From Kappaphycus alvarezii (Eukaryota > Rhodophyta > Florideophyceae > Gigartinales > Solieriaceae), in contig NADL03000483.1 in NCBI GenBank assembly GCA_002205965.3, positions 186,001 through 250,000 of the forward strand: a DNA stretch of 64,000 nt, written 5' to 3'. Below the pieces are notes generated by a model. That model saw nothing but the letters and a program-made list of their open reading frames with translations, was not told the DNA's origin and searched no databases. A program made the position numbers and the translations under genes. Of this stretch, positions 55,430 to 64,000 are shown piece after piece (within the stretch, counting starts at the first letter, position 1; every line of letters starts with the position of its first letter).

Positions 55430-57875
55430 TGTGAGCAGTGACTCGAAAGGTCCAATCAAACCGCCGTCCAAGCACGGCAGTCGTCATTTACTAACCTTTG
55501 TAGACGCTGAGAGCAGGTTCCTTACCATATATTTCGTCAAATCCCGAGACCAAGTTCCATGGTTCATCAGGACTCACTTAGCCCTCATCGCATCGGTACA
55601 TGGAAGACTGCCCCACACAATACGGACAGACAACGCCAAAGGTGTTTGTATGGAAATTTCCATACAAACGCCCTACAACAGCTTTACCAAATCTATGCCA
55701 AGACCCTGAAACTACGCGCACTACACTAACCGCAGGAAAACTCACGGACAGAAAGGATCAACCTTACACTTATGAATGCGACCAGAGCGGCTCTTTCATG
55801 AGCACAACCCGCTGATGTTTTCTGGGAGGATGCCCTACAGGACGCCGCCTTCAAATACAACCTTATGATTCAACCGCAACAAAAAAAACCCGTGGCACTG
55901 TGGTATGAAAACCATGCCCCACCGAGCCAACTCTTCGTATTTGGTCAAGCCGGCCACATACGCATCTATCAACCCAAAACGAACGCCAACCCAGGGCAAG
56001 GCTCGTGAGATATATGCCCATGGCCTCCGACTTCAAACCATACGACCCCCGACAGGATCCCCCGAGCACCATCTCTACAGCCCTGCAAGCAACCAATACC
56101 CGGCTTCCTGAGCCATCCCATACCCCGAAACAAGCCCTCACACTCCCAGATGCCCACCTATGAGCCCTTGCCCACGACAAGGAATTATAGACAATAGACC
56201 AAGCAAGTACATTCAAATGGATCCACAACAACAAAATACCAACCTCGGCGAAAGTGATACCGCTAAAAATGACCTACTGCTGCAAGCACTCACCAGAACT
56301 CTACCTGGACCGAAAGACGCGGTGCTCAGTACGTGGCGACCGCATGGAACTTCACCTCCACTATGACCCGTCCCACACAGCAGCGTAAATAGCCGAAAGA
56401 TCGACAGTGTGACTACTCGCCTTGGCAGCTCAACACGCATGGAAAATAGGCTACTTCGATATTAGCGCGGATTACCTGCACGAAACCTACTCGCGCCCCA
56501 ACCCGGTGTTTATTCAAGAACGGCCGAAATTCGATCGCACACCCAGTCACCCAGTGTTGCACTGGACTCTTGCTATTCAGCTTCTACGGCACACAGCAGG
56601 CCGCAAAACTATATTTCAAGGGACTACTCTAACACCTCACAAAACACGGATACCAGCAAAGCAACGCAGATACGTGCCTCTTTACCAAACAAGTGGACGG
56701 CATCCCCATTCTTGTCGCAGTCAGCATGGACGACTTCTTACCGGTCTCGCAACGCAGAGCACTCATTGATGAACTTTTCCGCGTGTTACAGCTCAAGTAT
56801 AAGGTATCAGACTTAGGCGAGCCCACCACATACCTCAAATGGCTCATCAAACACACCCTGGACGGCTCAATCCACGTCTCCAAGCCACATGTTATTCAAT
56901 ATCTACTTAAAAAAACCGGAATGCACCAATCCAAACCGCTTCACACCCCTTCCCCTGAAAATACCAATAGGAACGCCGCTAAAACGTACTCAACCCTCCA
57001 GAAGCACACCGTCTAGCAATTTCAAACAATTATTGGTGACCTGCGATACCTAGCCGAAAACACGCGCCCCGATATCATGTTCACATTTAAAAAATTGGCG
57101 GACCAAATGCACGAGCCCACAAACCGCCATCGACAACTCCGCAAATGGCTCATACAACCTTTGCACTGCACGCAAACACACGGACTCCTCTGCACCATGC
57201 GCAAACCGAGCACCAAAGTCTTGCACATACTCACCTCTTGCAGTGATGCAGACTTTGCCAACGACAGGGGCCGACGATACCGAAACCGACATAATCCATA
57301 CTTCATGGCGCACAACCATCGCATGGTCCAGCCGCAAACAAACCACTGTGACAAAATCAACCTGCGAGGCCGAATACTTAGCCGCTTCTGATGCAGCCCA
57401 ATAAGCGCAATGGATCAGACGACTACTTACTGAATGCGGCATTAGAACTACCACCCCTCAAAACTTCTCATCAACAACATATCAATCATAGATACAGGTG
57501 AACAACAACACATCTCCCATCAAACGGCGCAAGCTCATAGATATCTCCCACCACCGCCTAACCCACCACGTTCGCCAGGGTGATATTTACATCCATAATG
57601 TTCCAAGAAGACTAAACACAGCCGATATCCTCACCAAATCGCTAGGCCGCTTCAAAACGGAACGACACAGCTCCAACATCCGCATGCTACCCCAAACCCT
57701 CAACCATACAATGGAAAGCAGTATCCACATCATTAACGTAGACACCATAGACGATGAGCAACGCAACTATGATTCACCGTGTTCACCCAAGACTGACGGA
57801 ACAACCAAGAAAACAACAATAAAACGCAAATCAGACTTGCGCGAACGACACAACCAAGGCAGACCGTACCAATAG
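55430..57875 (+). pseudogene. Third copia remnant, integrase to RNase H, plus strand
   Basis: Integrase core at 55473-55709: RHLLTFVDAESRFLTIYFVK and TIRTDNAKG. RT at 56440-57016 in two frames: GYFDISADYLHETYSRPNP, then VAVSMDDFL (catalytic DD), YKVSDLGEPTTYL and KPLHTPSPE. Then IIGDLRYLAENTRPDIMFTF near 57030. RNase H around 57240-57400 (SDADFANDRG; ...EAEYLAASDAAQ in another frame). The last frame (57498-57875) holds KLIDISHHRLTHHV and NTADILTKSLGRF. Frameshifts near 56560, 56680 and 57290 and stops show it is dead. The whole stretch is G-poor on the plus strand. No LTRs recognised. Confidence 0.75.
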
Positions 57876-58159
57876 ACAAAAAATACAAAAGACCGTCGGC
57901 GGGCGCCAGCATCATGAAGTAAAGAGTTATCGGATTACAACTTCGTCACTCTCCATAGTAAGAACTCTGTTGTAAAAGCGTGGGGAGATGCTGACCTCTT
58001 CATCCCCAATTTTCCATATAGCAAGGGGTGTTGTGCGAGTTTAATAGCCTTTCAGGCAAAAAAGTAAAGTTTAAGGTTCTGTACAGTAAAATTAAGGACA
58101 AGCACTAGTCTAATGACAGAACTTTTTGCAAAGAATACAGAAAAATTCCTTTCCACCGC

Positions 58160-58682
58160 TCAAAGTTCGTCAAGTTCCATTGGAATTCCACTTCTGATAG
58201 CATGCACTTGCGATGTAAGCTTATTTCTTTGTTCGCGCAAAGTTTCAGCCTTATTGCTGCCATAGTTTCTGAGTAAGGGCACCTCAAAAATTGCTTCAGC
58301 TGTATCTGAGGCTTGGCCCAAAAAATGCCTACTGTACATTATAATTTGCTCTATAAACAGCATTTTACTAGGAAAGAAGCGTGAAAAGGTCAATAGCGTT
58401 CGCTTTTTACCTCTGAAGTTTACATATCGTGCGAAAAGCCCTGGAGGCAGCATTCTCTGGTGCAACTTTCCTTTTTCTCACACCTCTTACTGATGATGAA
58501 CCTCGATCTTGAACCACTTGCTTACCCCTATTGTTCTGTTGCAGTGTTATCGGTTGAATAGTCCGCAAAATTAGTATCACCCTGATCACTATTGACAAGA
58601 CTTCGAGACCTCCAAAACGGAGTACCATCACCCCCTTGACAATCTCTGACATTTTTTGGAGACCTTGCCCTATTCGGAACAA
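58160..58682 (-). pseudogene. Unidentified decayed protein, part 2
   Basis: Two overlapping minus-strand frames. The first (58682-58407) starts with FRIGQGLQKMSEIVKG and ends APENAASRAFRTICK. The second (58465-58160) continues KKRTLLTFSRFFPSKMLF to EQRNKLTSQVHAIRSG. A frameshift near 58440 separates them. It follows the 67-bp segment shared with 59211-59277, suggesting that this is the original continuation of the protein at 59091-59684. Not recognised. Confidence 0.4.
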
Positions 58683-58737
58683 AGCACATGCAAAGGTATC
58701 TGCAGTTTGACCCTCACGATCAGCCTTGCGGTTGCTT
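58671..58737 (-). repeat. 67-bp direct repeat, copy 1
   Basis: TATTCGGAACAAAGCACATG onwards; matches 59211-59277 with three substitutions. It encodes KADREGQTAD...CALFRI on the minus strand. Confidence 0.85.
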
Positions 58738-59090
58738 ATGTTCGACTCGTCCTATATGAAAAACTCCTTTAGACGGTCAAATTTCACGTTTAGTGACTCC
58801 AAATCTTGGGGGTTGTCTCTTCTTGGTCCGTTCCTAATAGTTGAGCCACGGCAGTATCATCAAAATCATAATGAACATCTTCGTTAGCTGAAGATGATTC
58901 ATCATCTTACAATTCCATTTTCTCTTCTCTCACCTAGCCGGGCCCTTGCAAGACATACTTCCATTTCACACGCATTCAGGGCATTGCAACAAAAGGATGG
59001 AATTTGAGCAAATCGCTTTGCATCACAAACGCAGAACCAATTTCGAACTCCGCTAACAGCATGAGAAACTCGTGCTTTTCATACCCTATT

Positions 59091-59684
59091 TCAGCTTTTG
59101 TGGTCATTTATACAACGACTGTTCTCTCCGCAATTCCAAAAAATTGTTAACAACCTTCGAACGTTGTATATCTGCGCCTCTCCCGGCCGTCTGAAACGAA
59201 GAGTGAAAACTATTCGGAACAAAGCACATGCAAAGGCATCTGCGGTCTGACCCTCACGATCAGCCTTGCGGTTGCTTGTATTCTTAACTTGATTATCAGA
59301 TGCCCTTGTTCCGAAAAGGTCATCATATAACGTTGCCAAGAGGTACAAGGGATTGAAGAAAACCTTTTGCGTAACGCCAAAAGCTGCAAGCCCAGCTCCG
59401 GAGAGCTGGTGTGTAAGATCTCTCTGAGAGTTCCAGCTAATATCTCCAACATTGTACCTTCCAGTCAGTAAGAAAGCCAGTATGTACTGCGAAATAAAAC
59501 GGACCGTTTCAAGTGATGGGACAACGCATCTCGACTTCTTGTACTGATAAATAGTTGGCTCGAAGCTAAACCCAGTTGTATGGGAGCACATGAGAACAAA
59601 CGCATAACGAAACATGTCTGCAAGATACATAGGGGCGTATTGGCTATTGTTGAGCACTATTAATGCATTGAACCACTCCGTTAG
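59091..59684 (-). pseudogene. Unidentified decayed protein, part 1
   Basis: Minus-strand frame of 188 codons, extendable upstream in frame to about 59684 (LTEWFNALIV). Protein-like and partly hydrophobic: NSQYAPMYLADMFRYAFVLM, VRFISQYILAFLLTGRYNVG, DISWNSQRDLTHQLSGAGLA, YDDLFGTRASDNQ, then RKADREGQTADAFACALFRI. After this point the frame diverges from the version at 58682. An in-frame TAG lies just upstream (after NEVVQ). I do not recognise the family; a mobile-element or viral-type protein is possible. Confidence 0.4.
59211..59277 (-). repeat. 67-bp direct repeat, copy 2
   Basis: Partner of 58671-58737, 540 bp away, with three substitutions. Confidence 0.85.
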
Positions 59685-59799
59685 CTATTGCACCACCTCA
59701 TTCACTAACAGTATCATGAATCCACTTCTTGTTGGCGCAAGCTCCCGCACTGTGCACTCCAGACGCACCTTGGTAAAAGTAGAGGAAAAATAAAGCCTT

Positions 59800-60620
59800 G
59801 TCCGATGTTGAACAGTGGAAGACGCAAATTACTTCTCCAATATGACAACTGGGGAGGGTTTTGCGATCAGTCTCCATCCTGCACTTGGATATTCTTCATA
59901 AAGGTCTCCTTGAATCCTTCCACAACCCTTTCCACGTCCTCTTCTCGTTTTTCAAACTGCCTTCGACGCCAGTTCCTCTACCAGAATCAGAACTACTTGC
60001 CTCGCCCCTCTCACTTGCAACAATTCTTCAAACACGAACTCGCACAACAATTCTTCTAGCTCCTCTCCAAACACCTCTTCCAGCACTTCTATCAGCATCT
60101 CTCCCAACAACTCTCCCACCGTCTCTCCCAGAGCTCTCAGCTCTGTACTCACAACAGCTCCTGCCAACACAGCATGGCCTCCAGAATTTGCAGCCCCTCC
60201 GACACTGGAACCAACCGCCAATTCATCTCTTCCCTCAGTCGAAAGTCAACGCCTTCACCACTTGTGTGTTAAATATTGTCTTCGTTGTCCAAAATTCGGG
60301 AACCTGACGGAGCTTGTTGTACCGTTACCAGTTCTCGGTAGTTCCTACTGCCACGAGCCGCTTCGGTAGGCTCCAAGGAAGGGGAAGATATGGGAGAGGG
60401 ATCAACTAACTCATGCGAGGGAGGGACGTTTTGCATGATGACGTAGATGGTGTACACGCAAAGTTTGGTGACGGCGCATCGGCGTGGAATGTGTTGAACT
60501 TTGGATTTTGAACATTGGATCCAAAGAAAGATCCTCCCGGTCATGAATTAGATCATGGATCCAGAATAAAGCTATTCGTTTACTAGTACGACGACGTCAA
60601 AAAACCCCTTATTATAGTAA
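59800..60620. other. Low-complexity CT-rich stretch, no recognisable gene
   Basis: Between about 59990 and 60190 the plus strand is rich in CTCTTCC and CTCTCCCA words, opening frames of up to 148 codons on both strands with Leu/Glu- or Ser/Leu-biased products. I regard these as compositional. Confidence 0.5.
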
Positions 60621-61479
60621 TAAGCACCCAGTGAACAGCAAACCGTGCGATAGCGGCTTTTCCCCAAACGGCAAATTTTTGTATCGCATTGTATACTGAA
60701 CAAAATATTCATTAGGGATACAAATAATCATACAGTAAAATATTTTCCGTATCATTCTGCTTTCTTGGCTTTTATACAATGTTTCGATATTACTCATTAC
60801 TGCCAAATATTTTGACTATTTACTCATTTATATTTCATTAAAAAAACATGAAAAACATGATAAAGATATTACTTTTTTGTGCCATGGTAAGAAAAGTATA
60901 AATCAATTCGTGCCTTAATGAAAAGGTATATTTGGTGATATGAAGATCAGAAAAGAGCCAAGATTTTGAAGTAATTTACTGTAATGTACCCTTCGTTCAG
61001 TCAAAAATTATACATTGCATTGATATTTATAATAATTTATTAAAATTAGCATTTAAAACTATACGAAGAACATCATGTTACCTTTTTGCAAACATTTTAT
61101 ATTTATGATGTCAATTCAGAGTTACTTCTCGCGTTTAGTGACGCGTAATATTATTGTCTATCATACAATTAATGTGAAATTCTATTTTTGAATTGGTCAA
61201 AATTTAAAGAAAAATATAAAATAGGGTTTTTGGGTGTCAATAGTGAATTTGAAGAAGTGCTATTGACTGTAGGACCATTTTTTGGAAATTAGTGGAAAAT
61301 AGGGAATCTACAATCATTTCAATAACATAATATCTACAAGATTAAGTAAAGTTGCTTAATTTTAACAGACAAATAGTTCTCAAGTGTTTGCAATGGAGTT
61401 CAAATATAAGTGTCAATTAAAAGTCAACATATTACAAATTATATGATTAAAATCATGCGATGATTTAAATACTCAAAAT

Positions 61480-61559
61480 ATTACTTTGAAACAATTGAAT
61501 AAAGGTTATACATAACCTTAGCGACTCTTATTACTTTGAAACCATTGGATAAAGGTTAA
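61480..61559 (+). repeat. 30-bp direct repeat pair, 50-bp period
   Basis: ATTACTTTGAAACAATTGAA onward at 61480-61509, and ATTACTTTGAAACCATTGGA onward at 61530-61559; two differences. Confidence 0.75.
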
Positions 61560-62243
61560 GCGGAACTTTACGGACTTCCTTTGAAAAGATAAAATCATAA
61601 AATAGGTTTTTGTTTCGAATAAGTCATGCATAATATTAATTGTCCGATAGGCTATAAATTGTAGAAGCTTGTTTAAACTATGAGAATAATTAATAATTAA
61701 GTTATCCATACTTCATTAGTTATCATTTTTATCATCTGACGTGAAATATTTGCAGTACGACTAAAAATAATCCAAAACATAAGCCGAATGGTTCAGGCAG
61801 ATCATACCTGAGAATATCTACTAATTCAGGATAACGCATTTCGTAAATAATGACAAACAATATTTACTGTCCTGTGAATTCGACAGATGAAAAAAATAGA
61901 GAATATAAAATTTATTCCATTCCAAATTCCATGAAGTAGGTAATCATAATCATGTAGAACCATAAATCTTTTTTTTTTATTTTTGTGACTTTTTTCTCAA
62001 AGTGGTTCAGACACAGGAAGTATTTTCAGCTTCTGTAAACCTGCATATAGTTATCTAGTATATTTAAGAGATCTATAATTTTAATCAAAATATTTTTCAT
62101 GTGCGGCTAAAGCCTGTTCCTTAAGAATCTCAAGAGCGGAAAAAAATTTCGTACAAACATTAAATATGATGAGCACCAGAGTGAAAAGTAGTTATTAAAT
62201 CGAAGATTCCGTTCGAATCCACGAGTACGGTGTGAGTTACCTT

Positions 62244-62600
62244 TTAATTTTGAGCAAACGCCTGTAGAACAGTTTTGATAGCGTAAACTCTTGCATCCGC
62301 GTCTGAGACTGCTATAATTTCCGCACTGTTGGATGAATGAGACACTCGTTTCTGTCTTGAACTAGTCCAATCGACGATATGGAAGCAATCGGCTCTTTCG
62401 CTGTTGGCATACCTAATACCAGTAACAATTTCACTCTGCCCGTTAGTCATAGTTTTTTTGACGTTGTGTCTAGCATCGGAGAACGTTATTAAATCAACTC
62501 GATTTGCATTGTATAGAGGTGTATGGTAAACCAGTATCTGTTTCATGTCTCTTGTTCTCTGAAGCAATTTGTTTGCAGTAATGAGGTCTGAAGCTTTCAA
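62244..62600 (-). pseudogene. Copia RT/RNase H scrap
   Basis: Minus-strand frame of 118 codons: KASDLITANKLLQRTRD, VDLITFSDARHNV (the RNase H D-A pattern), DWTSSRQKRVSHSSNSAE and SDADARVYAIK. This follows the order N-K-x-x-(L/R)...SDAS...WxSxKQxRVxxSS-x-AE of one copia lineage in algae and oomycetes. It is isolated, with stops upstream. Confidence 0.55.
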
Positions 62601-64000
62601 ATTCGGAATCTATTGTTTAATTACGGATCCGAAAAGAGATTCAATGGGTAGCAAACCAATTTAAAACCAGAAGAGTTCACTGTCGAGTTTTCTGAAAAGG
62701 GTTACCTCTAACTTCGACGCCTCCGCATTAGGATACGCTCTTCGACCATACTGAGATTAATCTGTGTGATGCTGCTTACTAATTCCTACATATAAATCTG
62801 CACAGAAACGTCCAGTTGCCTATTAATCGTGCAACCATTACATTTTGCCATCAACAATTACCTTACTGATGGTACAACTATTCGAGATCAAATCCGAGAA
62901 CCATGATAGCTGCCGGGGTACTCCTGCCCTGAGTATCTCATCTATCAGCTTTGCTGCCATGAATAATATTTACACATCCTTAGTATGCCTGATGTATAGC
63001 TGAATAGCATCAGATACCCTTAATAGTGCTGATTCCTGGATCGTCCATCTTTAAATGGTTTTAGCCCACTGTCGCCAGACCTCGTTGATGTCATACGATA
63101 ATTTAACCAACCTTCCATACGATATTCATTTTATTGGCTCATCCGGATATTAGTCTCACATAGAGCTCTCTCGTTATTGGCCCACTCTGTGGTTATGCGA
63201 TCTTAATGTCTACGGGACCAATTTTGAGTTTCAATACGGACGACACTGGCAACATGATTCTGATTTACGAAAACTGTGCGTTTGATGAGTCGTTTCATAT
63301 GTTTCCACTCTCTCCGTCCCTATTTCTACGTGTACAGAGCCGTGAATTGAGCCTCTTGGTACCTCTATCCTCGCACTTAACTATGTATAATACGTGCGAG
63401 GTTATTGCGTTCGATTCTAGAGGTACGTCCGACTCAGTCACTTCTTCATACGCATCTTTTCAGGTTTCCTCAATTTCTTTTAACAGCACTATCTTCGTAA
63501 GCCATTGAGGTGCGTATTAAACATAATTTTTATATACCTGTTCGTTTCCGACTATGGCGTACAGCTTGTCGAGCTCTACCTGCTCGTCCGTAGTCACTAC
63601 TGTCCTAGGAGTGACTTCTGCATTACTTTTGATATCACCTACGTACCGCTCCCAGTCATCACCACAGTTGGCGGACATGAGGGACTTAAAACAACATAAT
63701 TATTGTCTGCATCAGTAATTGGCTCTCCTGGTTTCCCAGAGTATTGAACATCTTCCGAATTCCTGTTTGAAGTTCTTTAGCCAAATTTCCTTTTGGCATT
63801 AGTCTTACGTGGTCATAAGCAACTGCCATCGGTAGCCCGTTATCTTACCTCCTTCATTTGACTAAGAATAGAGTGGCTTCAAATACATTTGCCTTCAGCC
63901 ATCTTGGATGTTCATTTTTTAAAAGGTATTGTAATACATCCAAATGAAATCTCCATTGTTAAATATGTTTGGGGTAACCAGGTAGTGGTTTTTAGACCTC

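Larger units (their letters stand above)
60621..64000. other. AT-rich terminal region
   Basis: AT-rich from 60.6 to about 62.2 kb without coding signal; 62.2-64.0 kb is more mixed. Contains a 30-bp repeat pair and a copia RNase H scrap. Frames at 63206-63508 and 63505-63699 have no recognisable motif. Confidence 0.5.

Noticed and set aside
59861..60307. 148-codon plus-strand and 89-codon minus-strand frames
   Set aside because: Low-complexity CTCTCC-type sequence opens several frames at once.
62205..62230. CGTTCGAATCC resembling a tRNA T-loop
   Set aside because: The flanking bases do not form a T-stem, and no acceptor, D or anticodon arm is visible upstream.

Overview
The window reads as nuclear DNA of a eukaryote whose real genes are short and mostly intronless, separated by dense transposable-element debris. 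I recognise a TFIIA gamma subunit, a class III alcohol dehydrogenase with one 124-bp GT..AG intron, a dolichol-phosphate mannose synthase catalytic subunit, an organellar MnmG/GidA, an organellar KsgA/PFC1-type rRNA dimethylase and a secreted malectin-domain protein. Intron poverty, bacterial-type organelle RNA-modification enzymes with N-terminal extensions and heavy Ty3/copia content suggest a red macroalga (florideophyte, Chondrus-like). That assignment is an inference, not something proven by the sequence.

Layout. 1-2.3 kb: edge of an unknown minus-strand gene and little else. 2.36-10.16 kb: a complete Ty3/gypsy element with ~1.48-kb LTRs, a 5-bp target duplication (CCTCC), a 1552-codon uninterrupted gag-pol, and LTRs that differ, as far as I can see, only in homopolymer length. 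It has split a PIF/Harbinger transposase remnant. The LTR itself holds a broken reading frame ending in two C2H2 zinc fingers. 10.5-12.2 kb: a pogo-like DDE transposase pseudogene and a LINE fragment. 12.7-13.0 kb: TFIIA gamma. 13.4-19.4 kb: decayed coding pieces, a LINE 3' end and a gag-protease pseudogene. 19.4-31.1 kb: an AT-rich block with no recognisable gene. 31.1-33.3 kb: two Tc1/mariner pseudogenes. 34.3-44.8 kb: the gene-rich core (ADH3, a possible membrane protein, DPM1 with a one-base frameshift, MnmG, KsgA, malectin protein). 47.4-52.6 kb: a 5.2-kb Ty1/copia element in minus orientation with 156-bp LTRs about 4.5% diverged. 52.6-57.9 kb: a LINE end and two opposed copia remnants. 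58.1-59.7 kb: an unidentified pseudogene with an internal 67-bp duplication. 60.6-64.0 kb: AT-rich with a copia RNase H scrap.

The host genes do not form one pathway. MnmG and KsgA are same-strand neighbours, both modifying organellar translation RNAs. DPM1 and the malectin-type protein both relate to ER glycosylation or carbohydrate recognition but are about 6 kb apart. Clusters of a palindromic motif (TACAGTACTGTA and the nested GTACAGTAC) recur a few hundred bases upstream of TFIIA gamma, MnmG and KsgA, and also in the U3 of the Ty3 LTR. Together with the LTR-borne zinc-finger frame, these are the most interesting unexplained signals.
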